A stretch of DNA of 64,000 nucleotides, taken from NCBI RefSeq assembly GCF_011250645.1, contig NZ_JAANNO010000003.1:124001-188000 (forward strand). The letters are read 5' to 3'. The translations under genes were made by a program, and so were the position numbers. This DNA comes from Motilibacter aurantiacus. Its GTDB lineage: Bacteria > Actinomycetota > Actinomycetes > Motilibacterales > Motilibacteraceae. The stretch's first letter is position 1. The number at the start of each line of letters is the position of its first letter. The notes beneath the pieces were generated by a model. That model was not told where the DNA came from, did not search any database, and saw only the letters and a list, made by a program, of their open reading frames with translations. Shown here piece after piece: positions 8,979 to 18,831 of the stretch.

Positions 8979-10214
8979 TCATCCACGCGTAGCGCGTGCG
9001 AGCTTGCGCAGGTCCACCGACTCGTCGGCCAGCGTCGCCGGCTCGACCGCCGCCGCGGCGTCCACCAGCCGCCGCGAGGCCCGCGCCTCGGGGCCGCGAT
9101 CGACCGAGACGGCCGCGGCCAGGCGTCCGGCCTCGAGGAAGAAGACGGCGAAGGAGCCGGACGCCGGGTCGCCGCGCAGCACGGGCGCCGCCTCCGGCGG
9201 TACCAAGCCCGCCACCTCGACGTGCACGCCGTAGCGGTCGGTCCAGAACCACGGCTGCACCGGCGCCGGCGCCGGCGTGCCCAGCAGGGCCGCCGCAGCG
9301 GCCTCACCGGTGCGCACGGCCGCCTCCCAGTGCTCCCGCCGCGCGAGCGGGCCCCTGGAGCCGCGCGGGCGGGCCACATCGCCCACGGCCAAGATCTCCG
9401 GAATCGAGCTTCGCATGTCCGGCCCGACGAGCACCCCCGCCCCGACGTCCGCCCCCGCCGCGGACGCCAGCCCGTCGTCCGGGACGATGCCGATGCCGGC
9501 CAGCACGACATCGGCCTCGACCTCCTCGGCCACGGGGTTCGCCGAGAGCCGTGCGTGCACCGCCGCGCCGCGCCGCTCCAGCGCGGTGACACCCGCCTCG
9601 AGGACGCGCACCCCCGCAGCCGGGTGCTGCGCGTGCAGGTGCGCCGCGACGACCGCGCCGACCGCGCCGGCGAGCGGGAGCGGGTCGGGGTCGGCGACCG
9701 TCACCTCGCAGCCCAGCGACATCGCGCTCGAGGCCACCTCCGCGCCGATGAGCCCCCCGCCGACGACGAGCAGCCGCGCCCCCGGCGCGAGGGCCGCGCG
9801 CAGCTCCTCCGCGTCGTCCCGCGTCCGCAGCACCCGGGCCAGCTCGCCGCCGGGCACGGGCAGCGGCCGGGGCACGCCGCCGGTCGCGAGGACCACGGCG
9901 TCGGCCCGGACCACCCTCCCGTCCCCGGTCTCGACGGCCCCCTCCCCCGCCCGCAGGGCGACCGCGCGCGTGCCGAGCCGCACGTCGACGCGGTTGTCGG
10001 CGTACCACTGCTCCGGCCGCAGCTCGACGCCCGCTGGGCTCAAGGCGCCCGTGAGCACTTCCTTGCTCAGTGGCGGCCGATCGTAGGGAAGGTGCGGCTC
10101 CGCAGCAAGCAGCACCAGCTCTTCAGCGAATCCGAATGCACGAAGCGCAGAACAGGTGCTCAGGCCGGCGAGCCCTCCACCGACGACCACCACCGACCGG
10201 AGCGAGGACTGCAT
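8979..10214 (-). CDS. NAD(P)/FAD-dependent ferredoxin reductase-like oxidoreductase
   Basis: 411 residues with two dinucleotide-binding folds: VVVVGGGLAGLSTC at the N-terminus for FAD and LLVVGGGLIGAEVAS near residue 150 for NAD(P)H. The second FAD contact, VLAGIGIVPDDGL, precedes a C-terminal reductase domain containing QPWFWTDRYGVHVEVAG. This is the layout of rubredoxin/ferredoxin reductases that feed cytochrome P450s or dioxygenases. No partner ferredoxin or oxygenase is adjacent, so the electron acceptor is unknown. The ATG at 10214 lies just after GGGGAGACTAGGG. Confidence 0.9.
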   Translation of the reverse strand: MQSSLRSVVVVGGGLAGLSTCSALRAFGFAEELVLLAAEPHLPYDRPPLSKEVLTGALSPAGVELRPEQWYADNRVDVRLGTRAVALRAGEGAVETGDGRVVRADAVVLATGGVPRPLPVPGGELARVLRTRDDAEELRAALAPGARLLVVGGGLIGAEVASSAMSLGCEVTVADPDPLPLAGAVGAVVAAHLHAQHPAAGVRVLEAGVTALERRGAAVHARLSANPVAEEVEADVVLAGIGIVPDDGLASAAGADVGAGVLVGPDMRSSIPEILAVGDVARPRGSRGPLARREHWEAAVRTGEAAAAALLGTPAPAPVQPWFWTDRYGVHVEVAGLVPPEAAPVLRGDPASGSFAVFFLEAGRLAAAVSVDRGPEARASRRLVDAAAAVEPATLADESVDLRKLARATRG

Positions 10215-10235
10215 GGCCCTAGTCTCCCCGACGCC

Positions 10236-10940
10236 TCAGCGCGGCATCGCCGACATCTCCCAGGCCAGGACCTCGGCCGCGCCGGTGGCGCAGAGCGTCC
10301 CGTCCTCGACCTCCCTCAGACGCGCCGCGTCCCCGGCGGAGAGCTTGCCCACGCCCTCGACCTGCACGTCCCCCCGGGCGACGAACAGGTGCAGGTACGG
10401 CGCGGCGGGCAGCGGCACGCGGCCGCCCGCCGGGAGCCGGGCGACGTGCAGCGCCGCGGCCGGCTGTGCGAGCGGGACGCCCTGCCCCGTCCCCGACGCG
10501 ACCGTGACCCAGCCCCCGCCGCCGAGGGCGTCCCCCACGTCCCGTTGGGAGTACTCGGGCTCCGTGCCGTGCTCGGCGGGCCGCAGCCACATCTGCAGGA
10601 AGCGCACCGGCTCCGCGGCCGGCGCCCGCTCGGTGTGCTCCACCCCGCGCCCGGCCCCCATCCGCTGGACCTGCCCGGGGCGTACGGCGCCCGAGTGCCC
10701 GGCCGAGTCCGAGTGCAGCAGCGTGCCGGACAGCACCCACGTGACGACCTCGACGTCGCGGTGCGCGTGGGTGTCGAAGCCGGTCCCCGGGGCGAGCGAG
10801 ACCTCGTTGACGGCGAGCAGCAGCCCGAAGGAGATGTTGGCCGGGTCGTAGTGGTGCTCGAAGGAGAACGACGAGCGCATGTCGAGCCAGTCGGTGCGGG
10901 TCGCGAAGCGGTCGGCCGACCGACGGACGTCGACGATCAC
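10236..10940 (-). CDS. pirin family protein
   Basis: 234 residues of the bicupin pirin fold. The metal-binding block GTGFDTHAHRDVEVVTWVLSG is conserved and is followed by HSGAVRPGQVQRMGAGRG and FLQMWLRP. Bacterial pirins are cytoplasmic proteins of varied role, some with quercetinase activity; others interact with metabolic enzymes. The GTG at 10940 overlaps the stop of the upstream gene (GTGA, 10937-10940), so translation is probably coupled to it. Confidence 0.88.
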   Translation of the reverse strand: MIVDVRRSADRFATRTDWLDMRSSFSFEHHYDPANISFGLLLAVNEVSLAPGTGFDTHAHRDVEVVTWVLSGTLLHSDSAGHSGAVRPGQVQRMGAGRGVEHTERAPAAEPVRFLQMWLRPAEHGTEPEYSQRDVGDALGGGGWVTVASGTGQGVPLAQPAAALHVARLPAGGRVPLPAAPYLHLFVARGDVQVEGVGKLSAGDAARLREVEDGTLCATGAAEVLAWEMSAMPR

Positions 10941-11323
10941 GCGCCGAGCCGTTCCAGCAGCGCCAGGGCGTACGCGTCGTCGGCCCACAGCGCCTCGAAG
11001 GCGGCAGCGCCGCACACCACCCGGAAGCCGTCACCGGTGCGCTCGAGCCGGTCGAACGCGTCGCCGAGCCGCTCGCGCAGCTGCTCCTCCGTCGGCAGCC
11101 AGAGGGCGTCGTCGGCCGACACACTGTCCAGCGCCCACTCGACCGTGCCGTTGAACCCGATGACGGGACCGCTGGGGAAGTGGTGCACGTCCGCGACCAT
11201 GTCGCTGAGCACGAACACGTCGTCGGTCATCTCCGGGCCGAGCAGCACGAAGCGGTCACCGCTCGCCGGCTCCCACGTCAGGCCGGCATCGCGCAGCCGG
11301 CGGGCGAGGCCGAGGGAGAGCAC
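10937..11323 (-). CDS. conserved hypothetical protein
   Basis: 128 residues: an amphipathic start (LSLGLARRLRDAGLTWEP), then GDRFVLLGPEMTDDVFVLSDM, WLPTEEQLRERLG and a helical C-terminus. No signal peptide or membrane segment is visible, so it is presumably cytoplasmic. I have seen similar actinobacterial proteins but do not know a function. The GTG start has only a CACGCT box seven bases upstream, which would fit a leaderless mRNA. It overlaps the pirin start by four bases, so the two form one transcription unit. Confidence 0.7.
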   Translation of the reverse strand: MLSLGLARRLRDAGLTWEPASGDRFVLLGPEMTDDVFVLSDMVADVHHFPSGPVIGFNGTVEWALDSVSADDALWLPTEEQLRERLGDAFDRLERTGDGFRVVCGAAAFEALWADDAYALALLERLGA

Positions 11324-11347
11324 CCGTCCAGCGTGCCAGCGGCGCCC

Positions 11348-12409
11348 TCAGCCCGCACGGCCGGCCCACTCGAGCAGCCGCTCCACCGGCCAGGTGTTCA
11401 CCACGGTCTCGGCCGGCACGCCGCAGGCCGCCGCGCGCTCGCACCCGTAGGGCTGCCAGTCCAGCTGCCCGGGCGCGTGCGCGTCGGTGTCGATCGACAC
11501 GTAGCAGCCGGCCTCGACCGCCAGCCGGAGCAGCCGCTTCGGCGGGTCGAGCCGCTCGGGCCGGCAGTTCACCTCCACGGCCACCCCGTTCTGCGCGCAC
11601 GCCGCGAACACCGCTGCCGCGTCGAACTCGGACTCCGGGCGCAGCCGGCCGCCCCGCCCTCCCGTGGTCACGTTGCGCCCGGTGCAGTGGCCGAGCACGT
11701 CGGTGTGCGGGTTGCTCACCGCGGCCAGCATGCGCTCGGTCATCACGTCCCTCGGTGAGCGCAGCTTCGAGTGCACCGAGGCCACGACCACGTCGAGCCG
11801 GGCCAGCAGCTCGTCCTCCTGGTCCAGCGTCCCGTCCTCGTTGATGTCCACCTCGATACCGGTCAGCAGCCGGAAGGGCGCGAGCTCGGCGTTGAGCTCG
11901 GCGACGACGTCCAGCTGGCGGCGCAGCCGCTCCGGCGAGAGCCCGTTGGCGACGGTGAGCCGGGGCGAGTGGTCGGTCAGCGCGGCGTACTCGTGGCCGA
12001 GCTCGCGCATGGCCAGCGCCATCTCCCGGATCGGCGAGCCGCCGTCGCTCCAGTCACTGTGGGTGTGCAGGTCCCCTCGCAGGGCCGCGCGCAGCTCCGC
12101 GCCGCCCTCCGCGACCGGCCGGCCGCCGGTCGCCTCCAGTCGGCGCAGGTACACCGGCACCTCGCCGACCAACGCCTCGGCGACCACGGTCGCGGTCACC
12201 TTGCCCAGCCCCTTGAGCTCGGTCAGCGACGACGCCTTCGCCCGCCGCTCCAGCTCCCCGCGGGGCAGCCCCTCCACGACCGCCGCCGCTGCGCGGAACG
12301 CCCGGACACGGTACGTGGGCTCCAGCGCCCGCTCGAGCAGGAACGCGATGCGGCGCAGGGCGTCCACCGGCTCGATCGGACCGTCGCTGCCCGCCGTCTG
12401 CTCTGCCAC
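11348..12409 (-). CDS. PHP-domain phosphoesterase with N-terminal helix-hairpin-helix region
   Basis: 353 residues. The first ~100 (AFLLERALEPTYRVRAFRAA, then LTELKGLGKVTATVVAEAL) resemble the polymerase X/HhH DNA-binding module. From about 110 a PHP domain follows: GDLHTHSDWSDGG, ALTDHSPRL, GIEVDIN, VASVHS, DVLGHCTGR and a final IDTDAHAPG, which together carry the His/Asp/Glu metal ligands. It looks like the C-terminal half of bacterial PolX without the polymerase palm. I infer a DNA 3' end or phosphomonoester hydrolase. It is divergent from fasR. Confidence 0.85.
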   Translation of the reverse strand: MAEQTAGSDGPIEPVDALRRIAFLLERALEPTYRVRAFRAAAAVVEGLPRGELERRAKASSLTELKGLGKVTATVVAEALVGEVPVYLRRLEATGGRPVAEGGAELRAALRGDLHTHSDWSDGGSPIREMALAMRELGHEYAALTDHSPRLTVANGLSPERLRRQLDVVAELNAELAPFRLLTGIEVDINEDGTLDQEDELLARLDVVVASVHSKLRSPRDVMTERMLAAVSNPHTDVLGHCTGRNVTTGGRGGRLRPESEFDAAAVFAACAQNGVAVEVNCRPERLDPPKRLLRLAVEAGCYVSIDTDAHAPGQLDWQPYGCERAAACGVPAETVVNTWPVERLLEWAGRAG

Positions 12410-12486
12410 GGGCCGACGCTATCGCCGCGGCGCCTGCTTGTCGGCACGCCACAAGCGCAGAGGCCGGCGCGGCAGGCCGCGGGACG

Positions 12487-12492
12487 TACAGT
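12487..12492 (+). promoter_or_regulatory. -10-like box of a probable leaderless fasR transcript
   Basis: TACAGT ends six bases before the GTG start of the fasR-like gene, and no Shine-Dalgarno site lies between them. This spacing puts the transcription start at the first codon. No good -35 box was seen. Confidence 0.5.
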
Positions 12493-12498
12493 GCCCGC

Positions 12499-13716
12499 GT
12501 GCCAGGCGCCCCGGTCCCACCTCCGGCGGAGACGGCGGCACGGCTGGAGCGGCAGATCGGCGCCCTCGCCACGGCGGCCGTCGCCCGGATGGAGACGCTG
12601 CCCTGGTACGGCGCCATGGCCGCGGAGGACCGGTCCTGGGTGAACCTGGTGGCACAGGCCGGCATCGCCGCCTTCGTCGAGTGGTTCCGCAACCCGCGCA
12701 CGGACCGTGCCATCAGCGTGGACGTGTTCGGGACCGCTCCGCGCGAGCTGGCTCGCGCCGTGACGCTGCAGCAGACCGTCGAGCTCGTCCGCGTGACGAT
12801 CGCCGTCGTCGAGGAGGGCATCGAGCAGCTGGGCAGCCCGGCGGACCGGGCGCTGCTGCGCGAGGCCGTCCTGCAGTACTCGCGCGAGGTCGCGTTCGCC
12901 GCTGCCCAGGTGTACGCGCAGGCCGCCGAGGCGCGCGGCGCGTGGGACGCCAGGCTGGAGGCGCTCGTCGTCGACGCGCTGCTGCGGGCCGAGGCGGACG
13001 AGGCCGTGCGCTCCCGGGCGGCAGCGCTGGGCTGGCGGGCCACCGACGCGGCGCTCGCCGTCGTGGGCACCACACCGGCCGGCGAGCCGGAGGCCGTCGT
13101 CGACGAGGTCCACCGGGCCGCGCGGGCAGCGGGCGCGGACGCGCTCGCCGCCGTGCAGGGCGAGCGGCTCGTGGTGATCCTGGGGGCGACCGCGGACGTC
13201 CTCGACGACCCGCGCGACCAGGTGGGCGCGGGCGGCCTGACGCTCGTCCGCCGGCTCTCGGCGTGCTTCGGCCCCGGGCCGGTGGTCGTCGGCCCGGTGG
13301 TGGCCGACCTGCTCGGTGCCGGCGGCTCCGCCCGGTCCGCGCTCGCCGGGCTGCAGGCGGCCCCGGCATGGCCGGGAGCCCCCCGCCCCGTGCTGGCCGG
13401 GGAGCTGCTGCCCGAGCGGGCGCTCACCGGCGACGCGGAGGCCCGCCGCACGCTGGTGGAGGGGACGTACGCGGCGCTGGCGGCCGCCGGCCCGGCGCTC
13501 GCCGACACGCTGTCGGCCTACCTGGAGCACGCGGGCTCGCTGGAGGGCGCGGCCCGGATGCTCTTCGTCCACCCCAACACCGTGCGCTACCGCCTTCGGC
13601 GCGTCGCCGAGCTGACCGGCTACGCCCCTGCCGAGCCGCGGGACGCCTTCGCGCTGCGCCTCGCGCTCGCCCTGGGCCGGCTCGCGGCGACCGAGGGGCA
13701 GCCGCCCGCAGGATGA
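12499..13716 (+). CDS. fasR: PucR/CdaR-type transcriptional regulator, FasR-like, of fatty acid synthesis
   Basis: 405 residues. The N-terminal half, with PWYGAMAAEDRSWVNLVAQAG and VEWFRNPRTD, matches the FasR proteins found directly upstream of fabD in Streptomyces. The C-terminal PucR helix-turn-helix is at about 335-395 (LEGAARMLFVHPNTVRYRLR, VAELTG, then a DAFALRLALALGR helix). In Streptomyces FasR activates the fabD-fabH-acpP-fabF operon. Its position 112 bases before fabD and the inverted repeat at 13743 fit that role. The start is GTG and apparently leaderless. Confidence 0.85.
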   Translation: MPGAPVPPPAETAARLERQIGALATAAVARMETLPWYGAMAAEDRSWVNLVAQAGIAAFVEWFRNPRTDRAISVDVFGTAPRELARAVTLQQTVELVRVTIAVVEEGIEQLGSPADRALLREAVLQYSREVAFAAAQVYAQAAEARGAWDARLEALVVDALLRAEADEAVRSRAAALGWRATDAALAVVGTTPAGEPEAVVDEVHRAARAAGADALAAVQGERLVVILGATADVLDDPRDQVGAGGLTLVRRLSACFGPGPVVVGPVVADLLGAGGSARSALAGLQAAPAWPGAPRPVLAGELLPERALTGDAEARRTLVEGTYAALAAAGPALADTLSAYLEHAGSLEGAARMLFVHPNTVRYRLRRVAELTGYAPAEPRDAFALRLALALGRLAATEGQPPAG

Positions 13717-13742
13717 GGGCGGCCCGCGCACATGCCCGGTCG

Positions 13743-13760
13743 TTTGTAGGGAACCTACGA
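13743..13760 (+). promoter_or_regulatory. inverted repeat before fabD, candidate FasR operator
   Basis: The arms GTAGG and CCTAC (13746-13750 and 13754-13758) are separated by GAA and flanked by TTT and GA, giving a near-symmetric site about 70 bases upstream of fabD. The position is right for an activator. Assignment to FasR is inference. Confidence 0.55.
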
Positions 13761-13828
13761 TCCGGGACGCCAGGATTCGTCCGCGTCGTTACCGGCTGTT
13801 CAACCGCCGGACAGGAAGGGTAGGCAGG

Positions 13829-14808
13829 GTGCTCGTCGTCGTCGCTCCCGGTCAGGGGGCCCAATCCCCCGGCTTCCTCACCCCGTGGCTGGCCCTTCCC
13901 GGCTTCGCCGCGCGCCTGGCCGCGCTCTCGCACGCGCTGCAGGCTCGTCCCGATGCGGCGGCCGGCGCCCTCGGCCTCGCCCACTACGGCACGGAGGCCG
14001 ACGCCGACACGATCCGGGACACGGCGGTGGCCCAGCCGCTGCTCGTGGCCGCGGGCGTCGCCGCGCTCGCCGAGCTCGTGGGCTCCGACGACCCGGCCGG
14101 TGCCGGGGCGTACGACGTGGTCGCCGGGCACTCGGTCGGCGAGCTGACCGCGGCGTACGCCGCCGGGGTGCTGACCGGCGAGCAGGCCATGACCCTGGTG
14201 GGCGCCCGTGGGGACGCGATGGCGGCCGCCGCGGCAACCACCCGAACCGGGATGACCGCGGTCCTCGGCGGCGACCGCGACGAGGTGCTCGCCGCTGTCG
14301 CGGCCGCCGGGCTCACCCCGGCCAACGACAACGGCAGCGGCCAGCTGGTCGTCGGGGGCACCCTCGACCAGCTCGCCGCCTTCGCCGCGGCCCCGCCGGC
14401 GCGAACGCGGCTCGTCCCGCTGCAGGTCGCCGGCGCGTTCCACACCGAGCACATGCGCCCCGCCGTGGACGCGCTCGCCGCGGTGGCCGCCGGGCTGGAG
14501 CCCGCCGACCCGCGGGTGCCGTTGCTGTCGAACCGGGACGGCGAGCAGGTCGGCTCCGGGCGCGAGGCCCTCGACCGGATCGTGGCCCAGGTCGCCAACC
14601 CGGTCCGCTGGGACCTGTGCACCGAGGCGTTGCAGAAGCTCGGCGTCACCGCCCTCATCGAGCTGCCGCCGGCCGGGACGCTCGCCGGGCTGGCCAAGCG
14701 CGGCCTCAAGGGCATCGAGATCCTCGCCCTGAAGACCCCGGACGACCTGGACGCCGCGCGCGCCCTCGTGCGCGAGCACGGCACCGGCGGGGACACGGAG
14801 GGCCGGCG

Positions 14809-14812
<4 letters not shown>
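13829..14812 (+). CDS. fabD: malonyl-CoA:ACP transacylase
   Basis: 327 residues. It transfers malonyl from CoA to acyl carrier protein in type II fatty acid synthesis. The oxyanion motif APGQGAQSPGF at the start, the nucleophile Ser in AGHSVGE (residue 102) and the GAFHTEHMRPA block with the catalytic His are all present. The GTG start follows GGAAGGG. It is the first gene of the fab operon, and its stop overlaps the fabH start (GTGA). Confidence 0.96.
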
Positions 14813-15879
<1,067 letters not shown>

Positions 15880-15930
15880 GCCGTCCCGTCGCACCCGCGG
15901 CGGGCCCGTACCGAACATCTAGGAGAGCGC

Positions 15931-16176
15931 ATGGCACTCAGCGAGCAGGAAGTCCTCGCGGGCCTCGCCGAGCTGATCCACGACGAGACCGGCCTCCCGC
16001 AGGACCAGGTCTCCCTGGACAAGTCCTTCACCGACGACCTCGACATCGACTCGCTGTCGATGATGACCGTCGTGGTGAACGCAGAAGAGCGCTTCGGCGT
16101 CAAGATCCCGGACGACTCGGTCAAGGACCTCAAGACCGTGCGCGACGCCGTGGACTTCATCGTCAAGCAGGGCTGA
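15931..16176 (+). CDS. acpP: acyl carrier protein
   Basis: 81 residues and acidic. The phosphopantetheine attachment Ser is in DDLDIDSLSMM (Ser 41). A Shine-Dalgarno AGGAGAG lies seven bases before the ATG. It sits between fabH and fabF as in Streptomyces and carries the growing chain for all the FAS II enzymes. Confidence 0.97.
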   Translation: MALSEQEVLAGLAELIHDETGLPQDQVSLDKSFTDDLDIDSLSMMTVVVNAEERFGVKIPDDSVKDLKTVRDAVDFIVKQG

Positions 16177-16194
16177 AGGAGCCTTCGGCAACCC

Positions 16195-17451
16195 ATGAGC
16201 GAAACGACCTCCGTCGTCGTCACCGGGCTCGGTGCGACGACCCCTCTGGGCAGTGACGTCCCGTCCACCTGGTCCGCCGTGCTCGCCGGCAAGTCCGGCG
16301 CGCGTGTCCTTCCGTACGAGTGGGTGGAGCGCTTCGACCTCCCGGTCAAGATCGGCGCCCCGCTGGCCGTCGAGCCGGCGGACGTCCTGACCCGCCAGGA
16401 GGTCAAGCGCAACGACCGCTCCAGCCAGATGTCGCTCATCGCGGCGCGGGAGGCGTGGAACGACGCCTCCCGCGACGCGCCGCTCGAGGTGGAGGGCACG
16501 CGGCTCGGGGCGGTCATCGCCTCGGGCATCGGCGGCGTCACCACGCTGCTCGACGCGTACGACATCCTGCTGGAGAAGGGCCCGCGGCGGATCCTTCCGC
16601 TCACGGTCCCGATGCTGATGCCCAACGGCCCGTCCGCCTCGATCGGCCTGGAGTTCGGCGCCCGCGCCGGTGTCCACACGACGGTCAGCGCGTGCGCGTC
16701 GGGCTCGGAGGCGATCGGCTACGGCGTCGAGATGATCCGGTCCGGCCGGGCCGACGTGGTCATCGCAGGCGGCACCGAGGCGGCCATCCACCCGCTGCCG
16801 ATCGCCGGCTTCGCGGCGATGCGGGCCATGTCGACCCGCAACGACGAGCCGGAGCGGGCCTCGCGCCCCTACGACAAGGGCCGCGACGGCTTCGTCCTCG
16901 GTGAGGGCGCCGGCGTCGTCGTGCTCGAGTCGGCCGAGCACGCCCGCGCGCGCGGCGCCGCGGTCTACGCGGAGGTCGCGGGGGTGGGCGTCACGTCCGA
17001 CGGCTACCACATCACGGCCCCCGAGCCGGAGGGCGAGGGCGTCATCCGCGCCATCAAGGCCGCGCTCGACGAGGCCGGGCTGGCACCGGAGGACATCGTC
17101 CACCTCAACGCGCACGCCACCTCGACCCCGGTCGGCGACATCGCCGAGGTCAACGGCGTACGCCGGGCGCTCGGCCCGGCCGCGGACCGGGTCGCGGTCT
17201 CGGCGACCAAGTCGATGACCGGGCACACGCTCGGCGCGGCCGGCGCGATCGAGTCGATCTTCACGATCCTGGCGTTGCGCGACCGGCAGGCACCGCCGAC
17301 GGTCAACCTCGACGACCCGGACGACGACATCGTCCTCGACGTCGTGAAGGGCTCGCCGCGCGCATTGCCGGCCGAGGGGCAGCTCGCCGCGATGAACAAC
17401 TCGTTCGGCTTCGGCGGGCACAACGTGGTGCTCATCCTGCGCACCGTCTGA
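16195..17451 (+). CDS. fabF: beta-ketoacyl-ACP synthase II
   Basis: 418 residues with the thiolase fold. It carries out chain elongation by decarboxylative condensation of malonyl-ACP. The active site Cys is in TVSACASGSEAIG (residue 167), with His in NAHATSTPVGD and in TKSMTGHTLGAAG. It is the last gene of the fasR-associated operon, starting 18 bases after acpP. A long palindrome follows at 17470. Confidence 0.96.
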   Translation: MSETTSVVVTGLGATTPLGSDVPSTWSAVLAGKSGARVLPYEWVERFDLPVKIGAPLAVEPADVLTRQEVKRNDRSSQMSLIAAREAWNDASRDAPLEVEGTRLGAVIASGIGGVTTLLDAYDILLEKGPRRILPLTVPMLMPNGPSASIGLEFGARAGVHTTVSACASGSEAIGYGVEMIRSGRADVVIAGGTEAAIHPLPIAGFAAMRAMSTRNDEPERASRPYDKGRDGFVLGEGAGVVVLESAEHARARGAAVYAEVAGVGVTSDGYHITAPEPEGEGVIRAIKAALDEAGLAPEDIVHLNAHATSTPVGDIAEVNGVRRALGPAADRVAVSATKSMTGHTLGAAGAIESIFTILALRDRQAPPTVNLDDPDDDIVLDVVKGSPRALPAEGQLAAMNNSFGFGGHNVVLILRTV

Positions 17452-17469
17452 CCCTTCACTCCCCCCACC

Positions 17470-17557
17470 TCAGCGGTGATCATGCACGACCGTGTCAGTT
17501 GTCCACAGGGCGATCAGCCTGGGGGCGACTGACCGGGTCGTGCATGATCACCGCTGA
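17470..17557. repeat. 88-base imperfect palindrome with DnaA-box-like loop
   Basis: Perfect 22-base outer arms (17470-17491 and 17536-17557) contain TGATCATGCA. After a two-base mismatch a second arm pair, GTCAGT and ACTGAC (17494-17499, 17528-17533), continues the stem, followed by weaker pairing further in. The left inner strand carries TTGTCCACA at 17499-17507, identical to the preferred actinobacterial DnaA box. It lies 18 bases after the fabF stop and 22 before the DUF3145 stop, so it may act as a two-way terminator or be a member of a repeat family. Confidence 0.85.
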
Positions 17558-17579
17558 CGTGTCGCGGGGAGAGCGCGCG

Positions 17580-18107
17580 TCAGACCACCTGGTGCAGCCA
17601 GCGCACGGGCGCGCCCTCGCCCGCCCGGCGGAAGGCCTCGAGCTCGGCGTCCCAGGACGTGCCGAGCAGGCGGGCGATCGCGTCCGGGAGCGGCACGCCT
17701 CCGGTGGACGCCTCGGCGACAGCGGTGCGAAGCCGCTCCTCGGGCACGAGGATGTCGCCGTGCACGCTCATGACGGCGCTGAACAGGCCCAGTGACGGGG
17801 TGAAGGCGTAGCGCTCCCCCTCGGCGCCCGGGCTCGGCTCCTCGGTGACCTCGAAGCGGAGCAGCCGGCAGTCGCGCAGCGCGGACGTGAGGCGCGCGCC
17901 GGTGCCCGGCGTCCCCTGCCAGGACAGCTCGGCCCGCAGGACGTTGGGTGCGGCGGGCTGCGCGGTCCACTCCAGCGGGACACGCGTGCCCAGCACTGCG
18001 GCCAAAGCCCACTCGACGTGGGGGCACAGCGCCGGCGGTGCAGAGTGCACCAGGACGACTCCGCGTGTGGCGGCGGACGTCCGTGGACGGGTCGAGCCGA
18101 CGCTCAC
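17580..18107 (-). CDS. DUF3145 family protein
   Basis: 175 residues from a GTG with GGGAGG five bases upstream. The blocks VHSAPPALCPHVEWALAAVL, LRFEVTEEPSPGAEGERYAF, VHGDILVPEERLR and the exact ending GEGAPVRWLHQVV are the signature of DUF3145, an actinobacterial family without known function. Its genes commonly lie next to the fab operon, as here, convergent with fabF. It is presumably cytoplasmic. Confidence 0.92.
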   Translation of the reverse strand: MSVGSTRPRTSAATRGVVLVHSAPPALCPHVEWALAAVLGTRVPLEWTAQPAAPNVLRAELSWQGTPGTGARLTSALRDCRLLRFEVTEEPSPGAEGERYAFTPSLGLFSAVMSVHGDILVPEERLRTAVAEASTGGVPLPDAIARLLGTSWDAELEAFRRAGEGAPVRWLHQVV

Positions 18108-18369
18108 GATGCCTCCCGGGTCGATCGAGGTACGCCTTCCCCTGCGGCCTCGGTCGAGCGGTCCGGCGGCGTGCGCCTGCTGCCCCTCCACTGCACATTG
18201 TGCCCGCTGCGGCCCGCGATCACCAGCCCCGGAACGCAGCCCGTCCCGCAACCGGTCGCCTAGCCCGTCGCCGCGGCTCCGGGCTCCCGGTGAAGACCAC
18301 GACGCGGAGCTGCAGTCGGCGGCCGGACCTGCCGACAGGTCGGGCAGAAGCGCCACGACGGGAGACGAC

Positions 18370-18819
18370 GTGCACCAGGTAGCGAGCCGGGGCTGGGCCG
18401 AGGAAGGCCCGGCCGCGGAGCCGATGGCCGAGGTCATCCGGCCTGCAGCGATCCTGCCCCAGGGCGCGGCCCGCGGCGTGCTCGTGGAGATCGCCCGGCG
18501 TACGACGTCCCGGGGTGGGGTCTGGGGCTGCGAGCCCACCCTGTGGTCGCGCTTCGACCGCCCCTGGGCCAGCCCCACGGACCCGGGGGACGCGCGGCTC
18601 GTCGGCAGCCTGCAGGTCGCGCACGGCACCCCGAGCCGCTTCGAGACGACGGTCTACCGGGTGTGCGTGACCCTGCACGGGACCGAGCTCGGGTGGAGCG
18701 TCCACTCTCTGTGCGACGAGACGCTCGGCTTCGGCGGCACGGACCTGGCCAGCTGCCCGCGGGCAGCCCTGGTCGCCGTGCGCCGGACACCCGAAGGCGA
18801 GCCGGCGCCGGCGACCTGA
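18370..18819 (+). CDS. conserved actinobacterial hypothetical protein
   Basis: 149 residues. The GTG at 18370 is chosen because GGGAG lies about five bases before it; the open frame extends further upstream but without a family match. Notable segments are AEVIRPAAILPQGAARGVLV, RGGVWGCEPTLWSRFDRPW, TTVYRVCVTLHGTELGWSV and DETLGFGGTDLASCPRA. I have a sense of close relatives elsewhere in actinobacteria but know no function. No membrane segment is seen. It is divergent from DUF3145 with 262 bases between, and convergent with the LPxTG gene. Confidence 0.7.
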   Translation: MHQVASRGWAEEGPAAEPMAEVIRPAAILPQGAARGVLVEIARRTTSRGGVWGCEPTLWSRFDRPWASPTDPGDARLVGSLQVAHGTPSRFETTVYRVCVTLHGTELGWSVHSLCDETLGFGGTDLASCPRAALVAVRRTPEGEPAPAT

Positions 18820-18831
18820 CGGCCGGCCCGG

